Shown here: positions 5,359-10,368 of the stretch, one piece after another
How positions within the stretch are numbered: position 1 is the first letter of the stretch
Layout of the letters: each line of letters opens with the position of its first letter
Assembly (NCBI GenBank): GCA_003505715.1
Contig: DNXU01000182.1
Coordinates: 1 to 10,368 of the forward strand
Source of the DNA: Cyanobacteria bacterium UBA8803
Lineage (GTDB): Bacteria > Cyanobacteriota > Cyanobacteriia > Cyanobacteriales > Coleofasciculaceae
DNA: 10,368 bases
Reading direction: 5' to 3'
Made by a program: the position numbers and the translations under genes
Notes under the pieces: generated by a model
Told to the model about the DNA's origin: nothing
The model's input: the letters and a program-made list of their open reading frames with translations, nothing else
Database searches by the model: none

Positions 5359-6702
5359 CTATTTCCCTGAAAAACGAGTGGCAAAGTTTTGCGATCGCGT
5401 CGGTGAAAGGACTCTAGCCTTGAGAATGGCTGCGGCCAGGAAAGCATAGGATAAAATACCCACTACTGCCAGTAGTAAAGCACTGACAAATCCTGTCGCA
5501 TTCCAAAGGGCGTGGAGAGTAGCCGCACAGAAATAACCAATGGCGAGAATTTGCCAAACCTTAGTAGGTTTAAGAACACTCAACCCAATAAAATACCCAA
5601 AGTAGCCGCTATAGGCGATATGTCCTGCCACTGAGCCGAGAATGCGGGGAATTAGCAACTGCAACCCCAATAGCTGACCCGATCCGTCAGCTGTTGGCAA
5701 GCTTACGGTATCAATAATATCGGGAACGTACTGTCCTAAGGTTTCCAACAAGGTAAAGCCGACTGCCGATGCCGTACCTAACAGAATGCCATCCAGAGGT
5801 TCCCAGACCCCAACTTTTTCTCGCCAAGGAGAACGCAGCAGTCGCCCCAGACAAAAGGCACCGAAGATGGGAAGGGCTTTGAGCAGCTCTTCCATCATGC
5901 CAGCACCAAAAAACATGCGGATTGATAAAGACATAAAGCTTACCACTTCCCCTTCCTTGGGTAAGCTTCCCGGCAAAATGTCACGAAAAATAATAATAAA
6001 TAGGGGTAGCAGAGGGCTGATTAAAATTAAGCTGGTGCAGGCTGCACAACCGAATAATACCCACCAAGGTTTCGGTTTACCGCAAAGGTGGTAGACAAAG
6101 TAAGATGTTGCTCCTGTTAAATAGGTGGCAAGGAGCATGTTAAAGGCTTTAGGTTGCCCAACAGCCGAAAACAGCAATACCACAAAGACAATGGTCAGGA
6201 TAGCTGGACCAAAGAACGCTTTGTGAGTTAAATCCCGTCCGGTTGAAGCGAGGGGAAACAGTTGAGTGAAGGTAACAGAATGGAGTTTAGCAGACTCTAA
6301 AGGGCTAGCCGAAAATTCCGAGAGTGGGGGTGAAACTAGAGGTGTGAGAAACTGGTACTCAAAGATGAATTGCGGGCCGTTCTCACCCAGTTCAATGAGA
6401 TCGCCGACTTGTAATTTATGGCAACCGCGCAAGCATTTGCCATTAATGTAGGTGCCATTGATGCTATTGAGGTCATAAATCTCCCAACTAGGTAAGCCAT
6501 TGCCTAAGGGGTACAAAGGACGGATGACTGCATGACGCCGGGATACGATTAAGTACTGATTTGCATCTAAGGCGATTTCGCAACTAGGGTCGCGCCCAAT
6601 TAACATCTCCTGTTGGTCAGATAAGGCGTAAGTGGGCGATCGCCTAACTTTACCATCAGGGGATAGCTGTCGCAGAAATCCACGGTAATTTTGACCAGTC
6701 AC
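5359..6702 (-). CDS. FHA domain fused to PrsW-family intramembrane protease, 447 aa
   Basis: A membrane protein joining a phosphothreonine-binding FHA domain to a PrsW-type glutamic intramembrane protease. FHA (about 25-115) shows its key residues: GR at 36-37, SRRH at 54-57 and NGTYING at 82-88. A proline- and serine-rich linker (120-150) follows. From about 163 there are some eight membrane segments. Within them lie the PrsW motifs: EExxK as E271-E272-L-L-K275, FxxxE as F316-T-L-L-E320, and conserved-looking histidines H361 and H397 (HALWNATG). In Bacillus, PrsW cleaves an anti-sigma factor; the substrate here is unknown. The FHA domain would face the cytoplasm and could recruit phosphorylated substrates, which is inference. 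The start is GTG at 6702; it keeps the first FHA strand but has no Shine-Dalgarno. The ATG at residue 33 would cut into the domain. The upstream region is a heptamer repeat array. Confidence 0.87.
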   Translation of the reverse strand: MTGQNYRGFLRQLSPDGKVRRSPTYALSDQQEMLIGRDPSCEIALDANQYLIVSRRHAVIRPLYPLGNGLPSWEIYDLNSINGTYINGKCLRGCHKLQVGDLIELGENGPQFIFEYQFLTPLVSPPLSEFSASPLESAKLHSVTFTQLFPLASTGRDLTHKAFFGPAILTIVFVVLLFSAVGQPKAFNMLLATYLTGATSYFVYHLCGKPKPWWVLFGCAACTSLILISPLLPLFIIIFRDILPGSLPKEGEVVSFMSLSIRMFFGAGMMEELLKALPIFGAFCLGRLLRSPWREKVGVWEPLDGILLGTASAVGFTLLETLGQYVPDIIDTVSLPTADGSGQLLGLQLLIPRILGSVAGHIAYSGYFGYFIGLSVLKPTKVWQILAIGYFCAATLHALWNATGFVSALLLAVVGILSYAFLAAAILKARVLSPTRSQNFATRFSGK

Positions 6703-6706
6703 CGGC

Positions 6707-6866
6707 AGGATGAGGGAGGAAGGATGAAGGAGGAAATAAGTTTTGGATGCGGTTTTGATAATTGTATCTTTCTCCTACACGAATCAAAGATTATGGTGTA
6801 TGAGAATGTCACATCTATATTTTGCCAGCTTCTCAATTCATCCCTCATCCCTTATCCCTCATCCTT
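6707..6866. repeat. Inverted pair of GGGATGA-type STRR arrays
   Basis: A degenerate plus-strand array (AGGATGAGGGAGG..., 6707-6734) faces its inverted counterpart (TCATCCCTCATCCC..., 6838-6866) across about 100 bases. The reverse complement of the right array begins AGGATGAGGGA, like the left, so the two can pair imperfectly over some 25-28 bases. The left array ends four bases from the GTG start of the FHA-PrsW gene. The same heptamer recurs perfectly at 10348-10368. Confidence 0.6.
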
Positions 6867-6876
6867 ACATTAGTCT

Positions 6877-7071
6877 CTACTGATTTGCCTTCGCATCGCG
6901 AACGGCTGCGTAGAAAAAGATTGCAGTTAAAGGAACACAAGCTGCCAAGATCGCTCCAGTGACTGATGTCCCCAACTGAGGGGTTCCCGACGAAAGCTCA
7001 AAAATTGAACCCACTGCGGCAATTGCCGCAATACAGGAACCCATCAAAAATAAACCACTTTTTGGTGTCAT
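6877..7071 (-). CDS. Small two-helix membrane protein, 64 aa, unknown function
   Basis: Not recognised as a named family. Two hydrophobic segments are plain: residues 6-24 (GLFLMGSCIAAIAAVGSIF) and about 38-56 (GAILAACVPLTAIFFYAAV), joined by a short polar loop containing SSGTPQLGTS. The C-terminus is charged (RDAKANQ). A short hairpin-like inner membrane protein is likely. It begins 36 bases after the peptide deformylase gene on the same strand, so the two are probably co-transcribed. No clear Shine-Dalgarno precedes its ATG, which may mean translation is helped by the upstream gene. Confidence 0.65.
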   Translation of the reverse strand: MTPKSGLFLMGSCIAAIAAVGSIFELSSGTPQLGTSVTGAILAACVPLTAIFFYAAVRDAKANQ

Positions 7072-7107
7072 GGGATTAGGGTTTTACTTCTTCAATTGGG
7101 GATAGTT

Positions 7108-7680
7108 TTACCAGGAGCGTTCAATTGCTTTGACAGCTTGAGTTGAGAAACCGTGCTTTTGCAATTCCTCAGTCAAAGCCAAACCATTTTGGACGCGATC
7201 GACGAACATTACCCCGCTCAGGTGATCCATCTCGTGCTGAATGGCGCGAGATAATAGTCCGATCGCCTTGACAGTTTTCGGGCGTCCGTTCTCATCTTTG
7301 TAGGCGACTTCAACCTCTTCCGGACGCTTGACATCTAGGTAGACGCCGGGAATGCTCAGGCAGCCCTCTTGAGCATCACACAGGCTAGGGCCAAAACGTT
7401 TGATCGTTGGGTTGATTAAAATCAGGGGTGGATTTTCGGGGTTATCGGGTTCGCAGTCGATGACGATGATTTGCTTGTTTACCCCTACCTGGGGTGCGGC
7501 TAAGCCAATACCATCAGCGCTGTACATGGTTTGCAGCATTTGGTAAGCCAACTGCCGGATGCTTTGGTCTACTTTGGCAATCCGCTTAGCGGGCTGGCGC
7601 AGTACGCGATCGCCCAGATAATGAATCTTTAGAGGTGGATTTTCTAATTTTTTCTTTTCGACGACAACTTGAGCAGTCAT
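7108..7680 (-). CDS. def: Peptide deformylase, 190 aa
   Basis: Removes the formyl group from the N-terminal methionine of nascent proteins; a cytoplasmic metalloenzyme (usually iron) acting at the ribosome exit. All three family motifs are present: GIGLAAPQ (57-64), EGCLS (105-109) and QHEMDHLSG (148-156). The metal ligands are Cys107, His149 and His153, and the catalytic acid is Glu150. Length is slightly above the usual 165-185 because of an N-terminal extension of about 15 residues (MTAQVVVEKKKLENPP) before the conserved core. The start is the ATG at 7680; no strong Shine-Dalgarno is seen. The gene is followed by the 64-residue membrane protein in a likely two-gene operon. Its promoter must lie in the gap that ends at cysC. 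Confidence 0.96.
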   Translation of the reverse strand: MTAQVVVEKKKLENPPLKIHYLGDRVLRQPAKRIAKVDQSIRQLAYQMLQTMYSADGIGLAAPQVGVNKQIIVIDCEPDNPENPPLILINPTIKRFGPSLCDAQEGCLSIPGVYLDVKRPEEVEVAYKDENGRPKTVKAIGLLSRAIQHEMDHLSGVMFVDRVQNGLALTEELQKHGFSTQAVKAIERSW

Positions 7681-7874
7681 GAGATGGCAACTCGTGGATA
7701 CAGCTAATTTATCAACAGTCTAGTTTTTTAGATCCTAACAGTTCTACTGGTTTGTACCTCAGCTAGAGAGGTTCATCTCCTGGAACTGAATGACCCTTCT
7801 ATATAACTAGAGTGGTAAATTAGCCAATATTTTTACATTAAAATTTAATTATTTTAATATTTTGTGACTGCATT

Positions 7875-7921
7875 CGGACTTCGAGGGTGAGCTTACTATC
7901 GAAGCCTCACGCCGAAGTCTG
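7875..7921. repeat. Long imperfect hairpin in the def-cysC gap
   Basis: The left arm carries GGACTTCG then GTGAGCTT; the right arm carries GAAG, CTCAC and CGAAGTCTG. Outer stem GACTTCG/CGAAGTC (7877-7883 with 7913-7919) is perfect. Inner stem GTGAG/CTCAC continues into CTT/AAG with one bulge, leaving a loop of about six bases. No T-run follows on either strand. It sits beside an AT-rich stretch and could be part of a structured RNA, or a dispersed repeat. Confidence 0.4.
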
Positions 7922-7930
7922 TCTTGAAAG

Positions 7931-7952
7931 TGGGGAATGGGGAATGGGGGAA
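7931..7952. repeat. STRR heptamer array (TGGGGAA)
   Basis: Two exact copies of TGGGGAA followed by an eight-base variant TGGGGGAA. It is the inverse of the ATTCCCC array at 4-27. Confidence 0.7.
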
Positions 7953-8117
7953 TTAAGCTTTCATTTGCAGATGCGATCGCGTCCGTTAGACTGAGATCTT
8001 GCAGCAATGTCATTAAGCCTGTAAAAGCTAGGTTTTTGGCGATCGCATCAACGGAAAATCAAGGGTTCTGGTCGGTTATTGAGAATGGTGCAAGACCCCC
8101 CATGAGCTTCGTACTAG

Positions 8118-8158
8118 AAAAAAATCCCGGTAGGGGTGATAGGGGTAACCCCACCGGG
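8118..8158 (-). terminator. Rho-independent terminator, minus strand, without an obvious gene
   Basis: CCCGGT (8126-8131) pairs with ACCGGG (8153-8158), and GGGGT (8133-8137) pairs with ACCCC (8148-8152), giving 11 pairs with a single bulged A. On the minus strand the stem is followed by A and then seven T (A-run 8118-8124). The shape is a textbook intrinsic terminator for leftward transcription. The only sequence upstream on that strand before cysC is about 230 bases without a convincing gene. The hairpin could also belong to a dispersed intergenic repeat family. Confidence 0.5.
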
Positions 8159-8327
8159 CACTCAATGGTCAACCTGCTGTTTACATCTTCCAGTACGTTA
8201 CAAGTTGCCAGCATCCGTAATTTCAAGGAAATCAGAAACGGCTGGGGAGGAGAAGTATGTGGATTCTACGGTTTTAGAGGGAATTCAGTTTGGTTGAGTA
8301 GCCATGGCGACAAGAGAGTGCGATCGC

Positions 8328-8356
8328 TTGGTATTCTGGGATGAGATGAATATTAA
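8328..8356 (+). promoter_or_regulatory. Candidate sigma-70-type promoter of cysC
   Basis: TTGGTA (8328-8333) and TATTAA (8351-8356) are separated by 17 bases. Each matches four of six consensus positions. Transcription would start near 8363, leaving a leader of about 30 bases that includes AGGAG at 8376-8380. Confidence 0.3.
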
Positions 8357-8391
8357 GCGTAGCTGTCAGAGTAGCAGGAGAAATATTGTTC

Positions 8392-8946
8392 ATGAAGCAG
8401 CGTGGTGTCACAGTATGGTTTACAGGTTTGAGCGGTGCAGGGAAGACAACCATTAGTCAGGCAGTGGCAGAAGCGCTGCGATCGCAAGGATGCAGTTTAG
8501 AAATTTTAGATGGGGACGTAGTCCGTCAGAATCTAACTAAAGGCTTAGGTTTTAGTAAGGAAGACCGCGACGAAAACATCCGCCGGATTGGTTTTGTATC
8601 CCATCTGCTAACTCGCAATGGCGTGATTGTCTTGGTCTCAGCCATTTCACCCTACCGTGAAATTCGGGAAGAGGTACGTCAGCGAGTTGGGGATTTTGTT
8701 GAGGTTTATGTCAATGCGCCCTTGGAGGTTTGCGAAGGACGAGATGTCAAAGGGCTTTACAGACGAGCCAGATTGGGAGAAATTAAGGGCTTTACGGGAA
8801 TTGATGACCCTTATGAACCGCCCCTCAATCCAGAAGTGGAATGCCGAACTGATCAAGAAGACCTTTCTCAGAGCGTGGCCAAAGTCCTCAACACACTGAG
8901 TAATTTGGGTTATTTGTCGAATCAGCTAGTGGCAATTGAAAATTGA
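8392..8946 (+). CDS. cysC: Adenylylsulfate (APS) kinase, 184 aa
   Basis: Phosphorylates adenosine 5'-phosphosulfate with ATP to PAPS in sulfate activation and assimilation; cytoplasmic. The P-loop GLSGAGKT is at 12-19. LDGDVVRQNL at 39-48 and GFSKEDRDENIRRIGFV at 53-69 form the substrate-binding region. SAISPYR at 83-89 holds the family serine (Ser86). VYVNAPLEVCEGRDVKGLY (105-123) and GFTGIDDPYEPP (133-144) form the lid and C-terminal signature. It is a stand-alone kinase of normal length, not fused to a sulfurylase. The start used is the ATG at 8392, 11 bases after AGGAG. A TTG at 8386 would add two residues at a tighter spacing of five bases. No other sulfur genes are adjacent. Confidence 0.95.
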   Translation: MKQRGVTVWFTGLSGAGKTTISQAVAEALRSQGCSLEILDGDVVRQNLTKGLGFSKEDRDENIRRIGFVSHLLTRNGVIVLVSAISPYREIREEVRQRVGDFVEVYVNAPLEVCEGRDVKGLYRRARLGEIKGFTGIDDPYEPPLNPEVECRTDQEDLSQSVAKVLNTLSNLGYLSNQLVAIEN

Positions 8947-8989
8947 AAAACTGATTTCCTCAATGCCTGCTACAGATCAAGCTTTTTTG

Positions 8990-9063
8990 GGTAATGGGTA
9001 ATTGATAATCGGTAATTGCACAACAACAAGCTGGCTTTTTCTAATTGCCAATTACCCATTACC
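8990..9063. repeat. Perfect 15-bp inverted repeat of GGGTAAT-type STRR
   Basis: GGTAATGGGTAATTG (8990-9004) is matched exactly by CAATTACCCATTACC (9049-9063). Inside, GGTAATT (9011-9017) can pair with AATTGCC (9043-9049) with one wobble. The whole gap between cysC and the DUF423 gene can therefore fold into one large hairpin. It is preceded by a run of six T at 8983-8988. It may end the cysC transcript or protect its 3' end. Confidence 0.6.
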
Positions 9064-9103
9064 AGGCTATTATGTGTAGCCTAATTAAAGGAAAAAGTAT
9101 AAG

Positions 9104-9481
9104 ATGACTAAAATTTTCTTGTTTGTTGCTGCTGTGCTAGGGGGTCTTGCTGTTGCCCTTGGCGCATTTGCTGCCCATGCCTTGAAGGAAAGCTTAAGTG
9201 AAAGGGCAATAGAAATTTTTGACACTGGTACTCGTTACCAGATATATCATTCTCTAGCATTGCTAATGGTAGCATTGCTGCTAAATGTTGCCGAGGCAGG
9301 ACAGTCAACCCTCGTGGTGGCGGGTTCTGCTTTCATTATCGGCATGGCTATTTTCTCTGGTAGCTTATATGCCTTAAGTTTAACAGGTATTAAGTGGCTA
9401 GGTGCCATTACTCCACTCGGAGGACTAGCCTTTCTGGTGGGATGGAGTTGTTTGGCGATTGCTGCTTGGAGCTTCAAGTAA
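9104..9481 (+). CDS. DUF423 family membrane protein, 125 aa
   Basis: A small inner-membrane protein of the DUF423 (YgdD-like) family, function unknown. Four hydrophobic segments are visible: about 4-26, 48-64, 69-92 and 98-122. Family features are LGAFAAHALK (19-28), TGTRYQIYHSLALL (41-54), IFSGSLYALSLTGIKWLGAITPLGGLAFL (83-111, cited in part) and a C-terminal GWSCLAIAAW. Length is typical. The ATG at 9104 has AAGGA 11 bases upstream. It is preceded by the inverted STRR hairpin and converges on the gene at 9580-10083, so it is probably a single-gene unit. Confidence 0.88.
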   Translation: MTKIFLFVAAVLGGLAVALGAFAAHALKESLSERAIEIFDTGTRYQIYHSLALLMVALLLNVAEAGQSTLVVAGSAFIIGMAIFSGSLYALSLTGIKWLGAITPLGGLAFLVGWSCLAIAAWSFK

Positions 9482-9579
9482 GGGATATTACTTAAGTTGA
9501 AATACTTAATGAAACACAGAAATGAGAGTAGGCGAAAATTATGAATTATAATTGGGCTTTTTAGTACTGGCAGTTTCTC

Positions 9580-10083
9580 CTAAGCTGTAATCCCCGCCCA
9601 TTCAAGAGACTGATTTATAGGCGCTTCTAACCGAATTGGATTGGCTGCCCAGCTTTTAAAATCTGGTGCGAGTCTAATTAGCTTTTGCAGAATCTCATCA
9701 TTGATCCACAACACCAAGGGAAAGGAAAATTGTTTGCGAAACTCATCTCGCACCAGGTTCGTTGCACTTAACACTTGATCGAGCGTCACAATCGACTCTA
9801 GACCAAAAACCATTAATGCTGGTGGTGGTGGCTCTTCTAGAGCTGAGGCAAGAGTGGTAAACAGCGTCTCTACTCCTGGAGAAAGAATTATACCTTGAAT
9901 GGGGAGTGCCGTGAGTTCTTGCAACTGGTTCAAAACTTGTAGCGGCTGGAGGGAGAAGTTGCAGCATACCAAAATCAGGGAAAACTGGCCTTGAGACATG
10001 GCGATCACTCTAGCAAGCCTTCTCAAGGCTTTAATGTTATTTACAGGCAGATCTTCATCTTCTAAACCACGCTGTTTATTCAT
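9580..10083 (-). CDS. Short protein resembling the N-terminal module of cyanobacterial TPR proteins, 167 aa
   Basis: Function unknown. The region from NIKALRRLARVIAMSQGQ (16-33) through LVCCN, ALMVFGLESI, NLVRDEFRKQFSFPLVLWIN and IRLAPDFKSWAANPIRLE recalls, from memory, the N-terminal part of long cyanobacterial TPR proteins, where it precedes the repeats. The fold alternates helices and hydrophobic strands like an NTPase or Rossmann core, but there is no Walker A motif. The protein stops soon after APDFKSW, and the following 100 bases on the minus strand show no TPR-like continuation. It is thus either a stand-alone short form or a truncated remnant. The N-terminus is hydrophilic. The start is the ATG at 10083, with no strong Shine-Dalgarno. 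The upstream DNA is very AT-rich. Confidence 0.6.
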   Translation of the reverse strand: MNKQRGLEDEDLPVNNIKALRRLARVIAMSQGQFSLILVCCNFSLQPLQVLNQLQELTALPIQGIILSPGVETLFTTLASALEEPPPPALMVFGLESIVTLDQVLSATNLVRDEFRKQFSFPLVLWINDEILQKLIRLAPDFKSWAANPIRLEAPINQSLEWAGITA

Positions 10084-10347
10084 AAAAAAATACCCAATGT
10101 CTCTCTAACTTTATTTTTATTGAATTTTTGTTAAATATTTATTACTTTTTTTTAACTGTATTTCATGTGACTTCTCTATTCCTAATGTTTGGTGGGCGGC
10201 TGGCGTCAAGGTTAGATAGAACAACAATTTGCTCATCGACCAATTCGCTTGAGTGTAACAAAACTTAATAAACACCCAAGTACCTAGAGACGTAACACTA
10301 GCTATAGACTGTTGCAGCGCTGTTAAGTTTCTCATCAGTGCATTGCA
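10084..10347. other. AT-rich gap upstream of the 167-aa gene
   Basis: Positions 10105-10165 are strongly AT-rich with runs of T, consistent with a promoter region for the leftward gene starting at 10083, but no clear -35/-10 pair stands out. A minus-strand open frame of 72 codons (10335 to 10117) crosses it. Its tail is built from the AT-rich run and it has no family resemblance, so it is not called. Confidence 0.4.
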
Positions 10348-10368
10348 GGGATGAGGGATGAGGGATGA
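10348..10368. repeat. STRR heptamer array (GGGATGA x3)
   Basis: Three exact tandem copies of GGGATGA running to the window edge; the array probably continues. The same unit in degenerate form flanks the FHA-PrsW leader at 6707-6866. Confidence 0.7.

Larger units (their letters stand above)
7681..8391. other. Gene-free region of about 710 bases between def and cysC
   Basis: Divergent intergenic DNA between def (-) and cysC (+). Near def it has short hairpins (for example ACCTC/GAGGT, 7756-7772). It then holds an AT-rich stretch (7815-7866), a long imperfect hairpin (7875-7921), an STRR array (7931-7952), three HIP1 octamers (7973, 8039, 8320), a minus-strand terminator (8118-8158) and a possible cysC promoter (8328-8356). 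A plus-strand frame from 7937 to 8344 stays open, but it starts inside the STRR array and reads through the terminator hairpin, so I do not call it a gene. Confidence 0.6.

Noticed and set aside
6691..6873. Plus-strand frame of 60 codons across the leader of the FHA-PrsW gene
   Set aside because: It consists of the two STRR arrays and the spacer between them, and overlaps the real gene start.
7681..7870. Possible tRNA or riboswitch suggested by GGTTCATCTCC near 7770
   Set aside because: No acceptor stem or anticodon arm can be built around it, and no TPP, cobalamin or SAM riboswitch core motifs were found.
7937..8344. Plus-strand frame of 135 codons upstream of cysC
   Set aside because: It begins within an STRR array, includes HIP1 octamers and the terminator hairpin, and has no protein family features; most likely non-coding.
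10117..10335. Minus-strand frame of 72 codons near the right edge
   Set aside because: Its C-terminal third comes from an AT-rich run, there is no Shine-Dalgarno, and there is no family resemblance.
1..10368. CRISPR array
   Set aside because: The only short tandem repeats are contiguous heptamers without spacers, and no cas gene is present.

Overview
The window looks like chromosomal DNA from a cyanobacterium, most likely a filamentous one. Thirteen exact copies of the octamer GCGATCGC (HIP1) lie between positions 2447 and 8485. Several gaps carry heptamer arrays (CCCCATT, GGGTAAT, GGGATGA) of the STRR type known from filamentous cyanobacteria. The WG-repeat, FHA-PrsW and TPR proteins also read as cyanobacterial. 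Genus cannot be assigned from sequence alone.

Layout, left to right. 1-940: an STRR array, a minus-strand terminator, a small ribbon-helix-helix (RHH) protein gene, and a gap with two palindromes and a possible gene remnant. 940-2061 (-): a WG-repeat lipoprotein. 2096-2247: a MITE-like element with 13-bp perfect terminal inverted repeats and a 5-bp target duplication, only 34 bases upstream of the lipoprotein start. 2317-3708 (-): ACT-domain malic enzyme. 3847-4281 (+): an SRPBCC protein, divergent from malic enzyme. 4408-5115 (-): a TPR protein. 5359-6702 (-): an FHA domain fused to a PrsW-type membrane protease. 6877-7071 (-): a small two-helix membrane protein. 7108-7680 (-): peptide deformylase. 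7681-8391: a gene-free gap of about 0.7 kb with hairpins, an STRR array and an apparently ownerless minus-strand terminator. 8392-8946 (+): APS kinase. 9104-9481 (+): a DUF423 membrane protein. 9580-10083 (-): a short protein resembling the N-terminal module of larger cyanobacterial proteins. The window ends in a GGGATGA array.

The genes are mostly independent housekeeping or accessory functions: sulfate activation (cysC), N-terminal protein processing (def) and C4 carbon metabolism (malic enzyme). The only clear operon candidate is def plus the 64-residue membrane protein (36-base gap, same strand). The FHA-PrsW and TPR genes follow on the same strand but behind gaps of about 175 and 240 bases filled with repeats and hairpins.

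No phage, CRISPR, rRNA or tRNA gene was recognised, and I see no multi-gene novel system. The items most worth following are the MITE at the lipoprotein promoter, the FHA-protease fusion with its repeat-built leader, and the orphan terminator upstream of cysC.
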